A DNA stretch of 64,000 bases. It comes from Scylla paramamosain (lineage: Eukaryota > Arthropoda > Malacostraca > Decapoda > Portunidae). Positions 1 to 10,290 of this stretch are shown piece after piece (position 1 is the first letter of the stretch; every line of letters begins with the position of its first letter). The notes beneath the pieces were generated by a model that had not been told where the DNA came from, made no database searches, and saw only the letters and a list, made by a program, of their open reading frames with translations. The stretch is from assembly GCF_035594125.1 (NCBI RefSeq), contig NC_087166.1, forward strand, positions 21,397,266 through 21,461,265. The letters run 5' to 3'. The position numbers and the translations under genes were made by a program.

Positions 1-1154
1 TGTTGACAGGCAGGCTGGTAGAGCACGATAATGCAGCCTTCACACTTGTTGAATGCAACCATAGTACTGTGCAATTTCAGAATACAAGGTAGGCATGTAA
101 AAAATACAAGTAATACAGAAAGTGTGTATATACTCGTATATATTCTTCAGTCTTACACTTTTTCATAAATTTAATAATCTTCATCCTTGTAAAAATATCA
201 AAACCAAAATAATTTCCATATTTTATGAAAAAAAAAAAAGTTAGTGCTTGCATTTTTACATATAAAGACTTTCAAGATATCTGACTTGAATGAAGAATAA
301 CTGCAATATATAAATGGATGATCCCAGTAATACAAAAAATTAAAACTTTGTTTAGCCACAATCCATCCATAGCCTGACACCTGCTCCTATGCATTACCTC
401 CCCATGCCATGGTCCAGAACAGCAGAAACCACCTTTGAACTGTGAGGGTGACCATCCGCCATCCCGGGCCACGACTCAATAAATGGGTTCCCATGGCACT
501 TGTGCCTAGCATTATCCCTGGGCATGTGCCACAAGTGGGACTATAAAAGGTAGAGAAGAATGGGCAGATCCCCAGCCTAGTGTCACCCTAAACAGTAGAG
601 GTATATAGAACAAGAGAAAGACAGAAATGGCTATGGGAAGTAAAGGACACCAACCCTCACTCTGACAAAGAGTCAGCCCACCACTCGGAAAAGTAAGAGA
701 ACGTAAAAGAAAATGGACAGAAAGCAAAGGGAAATGAGAAGGGAAAATATGTCAAGCGGTAAAAAGACCTGCTATGGGCTAGTAAAAGAGATCCCCACCC
801 AGGGCCAGAATCAGTCGCCTCTTACGGCACACAGCCGACATGGAGAGGGCTACATTCTAGTATCTATGTAGCCCCAGGGGGAATATATGCAAAGAATACC
901 AGGCCTGCCACAAGTACACAATATGCTTAAAACAATACAGACCACAGTTGTCAATGAAATTAAGCATTTTGTGAATTGATACTTGTGTAGCTCCATACTT
1001 TTTCATTTACGTAAAAATACATGGGAACCTAAGTGGTAGGCAAAAGCAAAATTATAAATTAAAATGTTATATCTATTACTAAATTACAAAATAAATTACT
1101 GTTAATGAAAGTGAACGTCATCCAATAACAGCAAGATAATAGTAAAACACCAAC
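1..1154. other. AT-rich flank, no gene seen
   Basis: I find no supported coding region here. Short open frames at 198-727 are low-complexity and lack recognisable motifs. A moderately GC-rich block at about 775-890 looks repeat-like, but I cannot name it. The stretch may be the distal part of the transposon whose transposase lies at 1825-3732, but no terminal repeat was located. Confidence 0.4.
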
Positions 1155-1351
1155 CAGAAGTGATCTTCACTTTTTTCAACATAAACTTTCTCCATGATGC
1201 AGGGTCTGGTTCTTGCTGATTATGAAGGGCATTCTCAGCATTAACTCCTTGTGGCCAAAACAAGGTTTGGTTCTCTTCTAATACCCAGCTGGATGGCACC
1301 ACACCCTCTTCTTCTTTCTTACCCTCCAACCAAACTGCTCGTTTCCACATT
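1155..1351 (-). CDS. Possible exon of a transposon accessory protein
   Basis: On the minus strand an AG acceptor (ending ...tatttag) is followed by an open stretch of about 65 codons, then a possible GT donor near 1154. The peptide has a W-L-E-G start, then VVPSSWVLE, LFWPQG, and DPASWRKF. This W/VVP-SW/C-WP/W-F spacing resembles a short conserved segment found in arthropod proteins often encoded beside transposase-like genes (my recollection of a DUF4806-associated family; not verified). It lies 470 bp downstream of the transposase stop and in the same orientation, so it could be a second gene of the same element. Other exons were not found and the donor is weak. It could also be a chance open frame. 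Confidence 0.35.
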
Positions 1352-1824
1352 CTAAATATAAAATATAATTAATCAATGGGCTATGTTCATGCTTTGCATA
1401 TTTTGTTTCATTAATAACATCAGCAGTAAGATATTCAAGTACGAATAATACAATATTTAAAAGCTAGGCATGTTGGCAGTTTTACCTCTTCAGATAGGTA
1501 TATGACAAGAATAAAAACCTAATTTCTATATTTTAAATGTAGTATAGAAACAATTACCCATGTCTCAACCTGACAAAATCCTCTTCATAAGCCGAAGAGC
1601 AGCACTCCGGGCTGTACTGGCACACAAGGCACAAGGGAGACGAAGAGGAGAGTGAAGATGCAGATGAACAGTTTTGAGATAAAGAACAATGGCCATAAGA
1701 GAGATACATAACAAATACAACTTGTGTATGAAGACTAAAATCCTGCAGATCTGAAACGTTTTGCTTAACTTCTCTTTAGTAAACACATATCAGTCATGAG
1801 AATACACCATGTACAACTGCCCAC

Positions 1825-3732
1825 CTAACTGGAAATGTCATGTACAACTGGTACTAAAACAACACCATCTTTATATGGCAATTTTATCACCTTTCTATGC
1901 AGCTGCTCTAAGTGAATTACTTTCTTTTTTAAATTACTCTTATTTTTCATAAACACAATGTTAATGAGTTTAGAATTGCATGGTTCAGTAAAAAAATTTT
2001 CAGTTTGGCTTTGACGAAGAACATCACATTCATAGTAGACATCATTTTTTAGTTTCCTAAGGAACACAAAATCTTCATTTTTTAACATGAAACAATTATT
2101 TTTGTATTTTGTAGATATATATATTCTGTGATTAGCTTCTGTCACTTTTGATTCATTAATCATTTTCTTTTCTGCAAGTCTTTTGAAAACTTGAGAAACT
2201 GGATTGTTTGATGACCTCACTAACTGCTTTATTTTGTGAAGTTCATTCTCGTATGGGAAAGCACAAATGTCATTAAGGGAACACTGGTAATTCTCTACAT
2301 CATCTACCAAGTGAAGAAGATTATGAACATTATATACAATAAAACTTTGACCATATATATCTCGACACTGTTGTACAAAACACTTAAGTAATTCTCTTGC
2401 ATATGGTAAGTAAGAATTTCGTATTTCATCATTGGAATTCAATAAAACTGATAAGGACACAGTAAGCAAAAGACTGTTTTTGTATATAATATCAGGAACA
2501 ACATCTTTCAGGACAACAATACTTGTGTATAATATATACTGTCTAAATTCGGTGGCCTTCCAGCGATCAATTACAGCTAGTGATCGTGGCTGTCTAGCAA
2601 ATTCACTTGGTAGTTTGTTGGAAAGACTCTCTAAAGAAGAAGAAATTAAACTTATTTGAAGCTGAGAGAGTTTGCATTTCTTAGAACCTCTTATGAGGAA
2701 AAGTAGCATTCTTCTGGTAACACCAAGGCAAATCATATGCATGTAATCCAGTGGAAACCCTTTCACGCAAGATATTCCATACTGAATCAAAGGACTTTTT
2801 CCTAACTGATGAGAATCCCTGTACTGTTCCTGATTGAATTTCTCATCAGATCTTTCATTACAGGGTTGTGCAGAGTCTAATACAAGAACATGTGATTGCC
2901 AGGTTCCTTTAATTTCACATCTCTCACATGAGTAATACCCATTGTGCCCTTTTATGCATTTGATAAATGAGCGTGCAGGTGCATCACAAATAAATGCAAC
3001 TATTCTTACTGCCAGTCTTTTCCCTTCAAAAACTAAACCATTTTTAGAAAGTTGCTTATATTCTTGAAGAAAATCTTCCAAAAAACTGTCAATAGAATCT
3101 GGTTTAGTCTTTCCACAATACAGAGCAACTAATGCTGGCTTAAAGCAGCTGAACTTTATCAGTATAGGCCAGAACTGTTCATTGCTTGATTTATGTAAAG
3201 GAATACCATCTATGTTTACACTGAGTTTAACCGAATCATTTTCTTTTACAAATGCTGGATGAGTCTTCAATATATTTTGCAAACATGAACCAATCCCAAA
3301 ATAATAATAGTGTCCTCCACATTTTTCTAATACCTCTACATACCTTGGAGTTTCCATCAAAGTGCGTGAATCTTTAGGTAGATTATGCCCATTATTCCTC
3401 AACAGCTCCAATAATTCATTTGCTGCCTGGCGTGTAATGTTATTTTTTGATGCCCATAAAGCTAATCCTTCTTCAAGTGCCAAATCAGATATATGGTGGT
3501 GACTCTCATCATCTGTGCTTAATTCTTCTGGTGCAGTTACTATCAAGGGGGATAAGGATGTACTTTCACAACTGTCCTGGTCAGAAAAGCTTAAAGATGG
3601 GTCAGAGTTATTATGGTAAAGTTTGGGAATTTTGGTGTTTTGATGAACCCAGTCAGCTTCCTCTTCACTACTACTAACCAACAGTTCCTTGAGCTCACGT
3701 TGTATCTGCCTGTATCTTTTATGGTAAGACAT
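1825..3732 (-). CDS. Intact transposase-like protein, DDE type (CACTA/tnp2-like)
   Basis: This is an uninterrupted frame of 635 residues from ATG at 3732 to TAG at 1825. A longer reading that starts at an upstream TTG is less likely, because an AG acceptor (ttgatcacag) lies just 5' of the ATG. A likely 5' UTR exon ends at a GTGAGT donor near 4092. Candidate catalytic positions are D in NIDGIPLHKSS, D in FICDAPARSF and E in FPYENELHK. There is a metal-binding-like GYYSCERC between them, and QFWPIL after the first D. The N-terminal 80 residues are polar and acidic with a coiled-coil-like start (RYRQIQRELKELL). This arrangement matches tnp2/CACTA-related transposases of animals. Lack of any stop or frameshift, among otherwise ruined elements, suggests recent activity or host domestication. 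I could not find terminal inverted repeats, so element limits are unknown. Confidence 0.78.
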   Translation of the reverse strand: MSYHKRYRQIQRELKELLVSSSEEEADWVHQNTKIPKLYHNNSDPSLSFSDQDSCESTSLSPLIVTAPEELSTDDESHHHISDLALEEGLALWASKNNITRQAANELLELLRNNGHNLPKDSRTLMETPRYVEVLEKCGGHYYYFGIGSCLQNILKTHPAFVKENDSVKLSVNIDGIPLHKSSNEQFWPILIKFSCFKPALVALYCGKTKPDSIDSFLEDFLQEYKQLSKNGLVFEGKRLAVRIVAFICDAPARSFIKCIKGHNGYYSCERCEIKGTWQSHVLVLDSAQPCNERSDEKFNQEQYRDSHQLGKSPLIQYGISCVKGFPLDYMHMICLGVTRRMLLFLIRGSKKCKLSQLQISLISSSLESLSNKLPSEFARQPRSLAVIDRWKATEFRQYILYTSIVVLKDVVPDIIYKNSLLLTVSLSVLLNSNDEIRNSYLPYARELLKCFVQQCRDIYGQSFIVYNVHNLLHLVDDVENYQCSLNDICAFPYENELHKIKQLVRSSNNPVSQVFKRLAEKKMINESKVTEANHRIYISTKYKNNCFMLKNEDFVFLRKLKNDVYYECDVLRQSQTENFFTEPCNSKLINIVFMKNKSNLKKKVIHLEQLHRKVIKLPYKDGVVLVPVVHDISS

Positions 3733-4659
3733 AATTAATTGAGAAGAGACTGTGATCAAAAGTCAGGGAAAAATAGGAGAGTTAGAGTAGTGGTTTAGTA
3801 CTTTGAAAGATAACAAATGAAATATATTAGTTTAGAGTACACAAAAACAAATTAAAGTAGTTCTGCAGTTTACACAAAACACAGAGTAGCTTAAAGATTA
3901 CATACTACAACACAAACGAGCTCAATGATTACACACAACACAAAGTAGCAAAAAATTGCCTTCTGAAGAGAGTTTCAGTATGACAGTGATATAGGTGATC
4001 AGTCAGACTTTAAAGGTCCGTAAAGTAAATTTGAAGCAGTACATCATGCATAGATAGAACATTCAATAAGACATTATATATACATACTCACTTTAAGTTG
4101 TCTCAACAGAGGGAAAGAATTAATGGATGGAGTAGCTACCACCAGTTACAAGTTGAGGTTGATCCAGCCCATACAGTAGCAGGATACGCTCTTCCTGAAA
4201 TTAATTGTTACTAATGGTCTGTCTGTGCAAATTTCACATCACATCCTAGTAAAATTAATTTCCTAAGTTTGAAAACATTCTATCTGACCTCTTCAAAACT
4301 AGTTACTATTCAGTAACTGATAATTTACAGACAAAAGTGGTTTTACCACTACACACATGAAAACTACTGCAGCTATATTAACAGGCTTAGTATGCATATG
4401 GGGAAGTAGAAATAATACCAGTGATGTTTCTGGCAGAAATGCCATAAAGAAATTGCAAACACTGCATTTTTAGCATAATGCATCCCAGTTAAAGAAAAAT
4501 ACATAGCTATATTCATTTTCGTTGTCACTAAATTCATAACAGTATATCATGTTAGTAGTACTATAAGGTGTATTTCTGTATTTTATTATTAATAACGCAT
4601 CATAGATCACTAATAACCACACAAGTGAGAAGTGAAGGGATCAAAACCCTCATGGTAAT
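3733..4659. other. 5' flank of the transposase gene
   Basis: AT-rich DNA without a supported frame. On the minus strand, positions about 4093-4195 could form a non-coding first exon ending in AAA|GTGAGT, spliced to an acceptor near 3749, 17 bases ahead of the transposase ATG. This is inferred from splice-site shape only. Confidence 0.3.
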
Positions 4660-5026
4660 TGTGCCGAGTTCTCTCCCGACGTATTTACTGGTTTGTTTTT
4701 CTAACTGATCGGGCACAAGCCTTCACACACCCGTAAAACAGAAACAGAAAGTGGGGAGAAGTGCCACCTAGGTACCCTCTAACATAAAGTGAAATACCTT
4801 TCGCCTTATTGTGCCGCTTCTGCGTCTGCCATGCTTCATTGATTCTGTTTTTGCCAGCACCAGCAAACTTGGGGACCTGGCAGGAAAGTGAGGTTTTAGG
4901 GTGTGGGAAGCCAAAAAGGGCAAATTTGGCAAGACTCAAAAAGTCTATGGTAAATAAAAAAAAAAAAATTTTTTTTAAAGGCTCCCCAAAAGGAAAACCA
5001 TCATCTATGGAAGTTTCCCAATAATG

Positions 5027-5345
5027 TAGTGCCTCCGTGGTGCAGTGGTCAGCATGCCTGGCTACAAATCTGCGGGCCCAGTTTTCGGGTTTGATCCCGG
5101 CCTGGGCAGTCGGCGTACAGCCCACCCAGCTGTTCATCCATCCCTTTCGGGTTGGTCGATAAACGGGTACCTGGGGAAACCTGGGGAAGGTAAACTGTGG
5201 AAACCCGGATGTCATTCCCTGCAGCCATGTGTCCCGAGATAACGGGTTCTTACCCACCACAGGCTCCAAGGGCTAATGGGATGGAGATGAGTGCCGCAGT
5301 CACGCGCAGCCACTGCGAATGCACCCACTTTACCTTTTTTTTTAC
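5027..5345 (+). repeat. tRNA-derived SINE
   Basis: It begins with a tRNA-like head of about 80 bp. An A-box-like TGGTGCAGTGGTCAGCATG lies at about 5037-5055 and a B-box-like GGGTTTGATCCCGGCC at about 5086-5101. These are the two internal Pol III promoter boxes. The anticodon arm does not fold well, and a body of about 240 bp follows, so this is a SINE rather than a functional tRNA gene. The 3' end runs into a T-rich stretch near 5334. It sits inside the inverted-arm element, so it inserted later or travels with it. By coincidence, the neighbouring gene GTF3C3 encodes part of TFIIIC, the factor that reads such boxes. Confidence 0.68.
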
Positions 5346-5609
5346 TTAGCGTTGCCTATTCTAACATCTTGGAGTACTCTATTTCATAATTACGGTTACA
5401 TTCTACTTTAGCTATATCACAACATTACCATGCATTACATGTACTTGGTGATGGTAGGTTAAGGCAAGGTATCAGTTAATGTTACGTTAAGTTTAACTTG
5501 AGAGTCCCTAGGTTACGCACCAAAATGACTCAGTTAGGTCAAGTTAAACCCAAGTCCTTAAGTTGCATGGCCAAACGACTATCGGTTAGGTTAGGCGTGA
5601 AGCCACCAA

Positions 5610-5832
5610 ATGGTAGGGGGTCGAGGGGGCGCAGTACCCCAGATAGGCAAGGGGGTTCGGGGGGAAGGGGGCGTAGCTCCGGATATGTTTTGAATTCCAT
5701 GTTTACTTTACAAAACAAAAGTAGGGTGGGTCGATGGGAGCGCAGCCCCCCAATAGGTAGGGTGGATCGAGGGGGGCACAGCCCCTCCGTTAGGTAGGGT
5801 GGGTCGCTGGGAGCGCAGTCCCCTCATGGGGC
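5610..5832 (+). repeat. GC-rich tandem of hairpin-forming ~38-bp units
   Basis: Three clear units (about 5721, 5757 and 5796) read GGTAGGGTGG.TCG..GGG.GC.CAG.CCCC, and two diverged units precede them (5615-5680). Each contains a small palindrome of GGGGGC-GCAG-CCCCC form, so single strands could fold. The units are the core of the inverted-arm element. Confidence 0.6.
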
Positions 5833-6159
5833 ACTCTAGGCTCATAGCGTTGCCACCATTGTATGATCGAGGATTTTCCCTAGATAGGGATTTTCCTTGT
5901 TTGGGGAATTTCTCTAAAAATGTTATAGTTTTCACAGTAGACTTTTTGGGTCTTGCCAAATTTGCCCTATGTGGCTTCCTCCACCCTAAAACTCCGCCTT
6001 CCCGCCACGTCTTAAAGTTTGTTGGTGCTGGGAAAACGAGGAAAAAAACAAACCAGTAATAACGCCGAGAAAGGACTCTACACTTTTACCCATAATGACT
6101 ACTTGAACAAGGAAGGGGGTGGCAAACCCTTCCTTCCATTTTGGCAGGTAATTTCTGGA

Positions 6160-6560
6160 AAGGTTAGGTTAGGTTAGCTTAGGAAATCTTGGGTTTGGTT
6201 AGTGAACAATAATTAAGGCAATCATCTAAACTTTGTATATACTTGGCCTAAAATATTTTGCAGAATTATTATAGCAGAGGTCAGATTAGGATTTTTGGGT
6301 TGAAACTACTTTCTTTTTATAGATTTCGATGTGCTATTTATAAATTGGCAATTTTTTGGTTCGTAAAAAAAATACTTGCCCCTCACCACCACCCCAATAC
6401 TTCGAATCAGGTTAGGTTAGTGGGTTAGGTTTGGTTTGGTTTGGTTAGGTTATTTTAGGTTAGGTTAGGTGGGGAAATGAAAAAAAAATTGCCTTCGCCC
6501 TGTAATTTAGGTTAAGTTAGGTAGGATAGGTTATTTTAGATTGTTTTAGATTAGGATTCA
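6160..6560 (+). repeat. Degenerate TTAGG-like tracts
   Basis: Runs of TTAGG, the arthropod telomeric pentamer, occur at about 6163-6182, 6405-6420 and 6436-6472. They are broken by variants (TTTGG, TTAAG) and spacers. There are too few perfect copies for a telomere, so these are interstitial or element-borne. Confidence 0.6.
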
Positions 6561-7693
6561 TTAGTTTTAGTGGTAATATTTTACTTTAGCTACACCAAAA
6601 GATTACCTTACCTACGGCCTTGTTTGCCTTACTGGAGTCTTACATTATGGTTAAGGTTTCTATAAGTGTCCCCGCCGGGTCTCTATCCCCATTACAAGGT
6701 AAGATATTGCATTAATTGAATTAATATTTATCTTACTTTACGGGGTTCTCGAGTGTAGAGGTGTTAGACCTGTTTAATAAATGGGTGTCTTAATGACAAA
6801 AGATCTTCGGCCATGTATTCAAATATAAATAAGCGTTGTTCATTACCCCAAAACCGTGGCAAGACGGCCAGGTAGGCGAGTGATATGTGGCGTTAGGTTA
6901 TGTGCACCCGACTATCCCTTGATGTTTGTACATACTTTGGGTGTATAGCACACTTTCCAGCCATTTCTTCAGTTTATAGTCCTCTGTTCTTTTAAAAAAT
7001 TTCCGGGCTGGCGTGCTAGCCATTGTGGGGTTCCCTCGGGAGCCCAACCAGGTAAGAACCACTCCACTCAGGCCCCACCCCACTCCACTCCACCCTGGTA
7101 GGGTCATCTCTGGATAAGAGGTGACGAGCACACCTATCACTACCGTAGGGCAGACAGGCGTCTTCTCGCACAGCTGCTGCAACTCACTTAGCCCCTAGAG
7201 CAGATGAAGAAACACTCTAGGACTAGATTCACTGCCGCCTAAAAATTCTTGTCCAACACTCTCTCCAATCACGCTCTCCCTTTCCTTGTACACTCCACTG
7301 ACATCCTACACTTTGCCCACAGGTAATCCTCACACTTGAATACATCACTACATACCTGCTATTTGCTAGCACAGCCACGAAAGGCTCCAAAACAGCCTGA
7401 GACTTCCTGAACTGTCCCTGTCTTTCCCACAGTTTTCGCGCCAACGGCCGAGGCTGGCAGCCTGGCACGTACAAGGCAGACCATCCGAGCAGCGCGTTGC
7501 GCAAACTCCCTCGCCCTATTATTTTAGCTTACTATGGTGATAATTCCTTAATATATTCCAACAATGCTACCCTGAAATCTATTTCATAATACATAATATG
7601 ATTACTTTGTGGTTTGCCAGCATTTACGGACAACAATAGAGAAAAATTCAAATTCAAATTAAAATAATTTATTGATGTAAAGAAAATAAATAC

Positions 7694-7696
<3 letters not shown>
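6561..7696. other. No gene recognised
   Basis: Open frames at 6898-7182 and 7229-7504 (minus) have no recognisable motif and lack support. Mixed AT- and GC-rich sequence, origin unknown. Confidence 0.35.

Positions 7697-7753
<57 letters not shown>
7697..7753. repeat. (AG)n microsatellite
   Basis: A perfect AG repeat of about 57 bp. Confidence 0.97.
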
Positions 7754-7756
<3 letters not shown>

Positions 7757-8189
7757 ATACTCAATTTAATCTCCGTGTTTCAGTGACTGCATGGTGCATT
7801 GCCTGGCGGCCGGGTAGACTATTTGATTTAGCGGGCAGCTCAAAATTTTGTAGCCTATATATATGTATGAAGGTTGCGAATATATGGATTATCATTAATA
7901 GGCTACAGATGAAATATAACAACTAAAATTAATCAAGGTGGATGTATAATGTTCTGGACTGACCTTATTTTTACTATTTTATTTTAAATTTAATGTTAAC
8001 AAAAGCATATAATTAACGCCCAGAATGCCATTTTTAGTAATGTATTATCACGTGAATTCAAGTACCAGATTTATGCGTGTATAAAATTACTAAAGAAATC
8101 ACGTGATTTCTTTTTCCAGTTATTCACGTGAATCTGGTAACCAGTTATCCATGTGGAAAAGACGTGGAAATTTAGTGAATACTTGCGTA
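7754..8189. other. AT-rich, several CACGTG-type palindromes
   Basis: TCACGTGA or ATTCACGTGAAT-type words recur at about 8049, 8099, 8125 and 8233, with GTACCAG/GGTAACCAG neighbours in inverted order. No gene is seen. It may be the 3' flank of the family C copy to the right. Confidence 0.35.
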
Positions 8190-9420
8190 CTCAAGATTTC
8201 ACCAGAAATCCATGAATAATCCACATCGAATTCACGTGCCGTGCCCATTGGGTATTGTTCCCATCTTCCTCATCCTCGGTGGTCGTGGTGTGGCTGAGCC
8301 CTTTCTCCTCCTTCCCACTGCACCTGGGGCTACCAGAGGGGGGAGGGGTTGTGGTTGTGGTTGCCTTTTCTTGAGCGATTCTTTGTGAGATGTTGTTGGG
8401 CAGAGGAGCTGGACCCATGGCGCCTGTGATGGCTTTAAGTATAGCTGCCAAAGGTGGGTCAGGAGGCAGCTTAACATCTTCCAGGCCATTGAGCCGAAGA
8501 CTCTCTGTAAGTGTTGCCTGGAAGGACCCTAGATCTGCATTAACCAGATGGGCGTGCAGTACACACATGAATCCTGCCATGTTGAGTCCCGCTGCCTCCA
8601 GGGTAGTAACTTTTGTAGCTTTGGCATAAGTTGTTGTGGGCTGCATCTTCTGTCATTGCTTCTCTTCCTTTGTTTTTAGTGCCTTCCTACATACTGGGCA
8701 CTGCATGGCTCTCACACTGTGAGCTCCCCTGCAGTTTACACAGTGCTTGTCTTTGGCCTGACACATCCTGTATGTGTGGTCCAGGCTGGCACACTCAAAG
8801 CACCTGGTGTAATCAGCAGGACGGGGGCACTAGTTTGTGGGATGCGTTTTGATCTCCTGACACTTGTTGCAAGAGAATAGAGGAGTGTATATCTCTTGTC
8901 TTATCTGTGAAGGGGGGATGGACATGTTGAACATCCTGATGCCCTGCTTTCTCATCTTCTGAGCCATACAACTCTCCTTGAAGGTGATCTTGAAGGTGTT
9001 CTGATTGGGGAATCAGAACACTTCTACCACCTTTGCCCAGTTGTGAAGCCGTTCAGTTTCCTCCTCCATCTGCACAGGTGTGTGCTCACAGATGAGCTCA
9101 TCGAGCCTAACACAGATGATTGTTCTATGGGCCCTGAGCTTTGGGGTAGCAGAGGAGTGAAAGTTTTTTTCCTGCAGCTTCATCAAGATGCTTACCTGGA
9201 AGATTAGGTCCGCATCCTGGTCTGTCGCCATGAGGACAACTATAGCATCCCATACAGGGATGAGCTGCACCACTTCCACATCTGGGGCCAGTATGTCCAG
9301 GAGCTTTCACTTGGTAGCAAGCTCCTTCAGCCGTGGATGTTTAATTTTCACTCACCCCATGGCTGTTCAAAGGTCAATAGCACTAACATATTCTCGTGCA
9401 ATCATGGTAACACTGTGAGC
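8190..9420 (-). pseudogene. Family C retrotransposon ORF1 (gag-like), broken
   Basis: Read on the minus strand. About 9279-9013 encodes a gag-like stretch containing RTIICVRLDELI. At about 8860-8660 there are zinc knuckles: C-F-E-C-ASLD-H-TYRM-C (CX2CX4HX4C), then C-V-N-C-RGA-H...C-P-V-C. A TGA stop follows the knuckles and the downstream frame 8646-8191 (MQPTTTYAKATK...) continues with a conserved tail, LNMAGFMCVLHAHLVNADLG, then LEDVKLPPDPPLAAI. The homologous tail ...GLPDVKLPPLPSF in the second copy at 12960-13800 confirms the family. CCHC-knuckle ORF1 proteins bind the RNA of Jockey/I-type non-LTR elements. Stops and frame breaks show it is dead. Confidence 0.7.
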
Positions 9421-9424
9421 TTGG

Positions 9425-9625
9425 GGTTAATCCTGGGCACTGTAGAGGGAATGTGTAATCCTGACACCATGGGGAAAGTTCTGTAGCACTCACTTGTGGT
9501 TGGGGAGTAAATCCTGGGGACTGTGGAACGTGGGCACGGGCAGATCCTGGGCACTGTGGTGAGAGAGAACAGTGAAGAAGCACTGGAGAACACTGAAATC
9601 CTGGGGACTGGAATGTGAGATTCCT
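9425..9625 (-). repeat. Short repeats upstream of family C ORF1
   Basis: The word ATCCTGGG.ACTG recurs four times (about 9434, 9512, 9546, 9598) at irregular spacing. It may be the 5' UTR of the family C copy. 9626-10124 has no recognised feature. Confidence 0.45.
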
Positions 9626-10124
9626 GGGCTAGTGCGATGAGATGTACCCAGCTCGGTGACCAGAGTGAGACTGACTCTGGCTGGCCCCCCGCCGCCTGGC
9701 TGTAGAGCCACTTGCTGATTGGCCAAGACTTGGAGCAGTGGAGCCAGGAAGATTCGGGAGATGTATCTTCCTCAGTGGTTGTAGGTAGACTGGGTGAGTG
9801 CGAGTTGAGTCGACATCTTGCTGGCTGCTGATTGGCTGGCTGGTGGGCCGGTTATAGCTCTCAAGATGTGGCTGTAGCAGTAGTAGGTTGTGCGCACTTC
9901 CTTCTCAGACAGAGCGGTCTGGGATTGTCAAGGACCAATCACAGAGCTCGCTGAGACAAGGACCCTTGATCCTGATCCGGAATCGAGAGGAAGCTTGTGT
10001 CTCTCTCTCACTGAGCTGGGTCAGGGAAGACACTGGTATGCCACTCACTGATTGGCCAGGAAGCTGGAGTCCTATGGACAACAGCGTCTGGATCGAGGAG
10101 CACAGGCAGGGACATCCTTCCACC

Positions 10125-10290
10125 ATGGAGTGGGTTGTTGTTGTTTAGATTTACCACTCAATGAAGTGGCCTGGGGCTTTACTTTCTCAAGGATGGCCCA
10201 GAGATGGAGTAGGTTGTTGTTTAGATTTACCACTCCATAGAGTGGCCTGGGCCTTTACTGTCTCAAAGATGGCCTGGAGGACGGAGTTTA
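10125..10290. repeat. ~80-bp tandem duplication
   Basis: Two diverged copies carry GTTGTTTAGATTTACCACTC, then GTGGCCTGGG.CTTTACT and CTCAA.GATGGCC, starting at about 10133 and 10213. Confidence 0.65.

Larger units (their letters stand above)
4660..6090. mobile_element. Non-autonomous element with long inverted arms
   Basis: The two edges are inverted copies of each other. The left arm (about 4660-5025) and the reverse complement of the right arm (about 5865-6090) share TTACTGGTTTGTTTTT, a GCCAGCACCA.CAAACTT segment, GGTTTTAGGGTG.GG.AAGCC and GGGCAAATTTGGCAAGAC..AAAAAGT, in the same order. The left arm has about 130 bp extra (about 4715-4845). The core holds a SINE (5027-5345) and a GC-rich tandem. 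No transposase is present. The 194-codon frame at 4685-5269 crosses arm and SINE and is not a gene. The superfamily is unassigned. Confidence 0.6.

Noticed and set aside
1825..3759. Longer transposase start at 3759
   Set aside because: That start codon is TTG and lies across a likely splice acceptor; the ATG at 3732 is used instead.
5030..5105. tRNA gene
   Set aside because: A and B boxes are present but the anticodon arm does not pair and a long body follows; a SINE fits better.
4685..5269. 194-codon minus frame
   Set aside because: It crosses the SINE and an element arm, has no protein motif, and is explained by the repeats.
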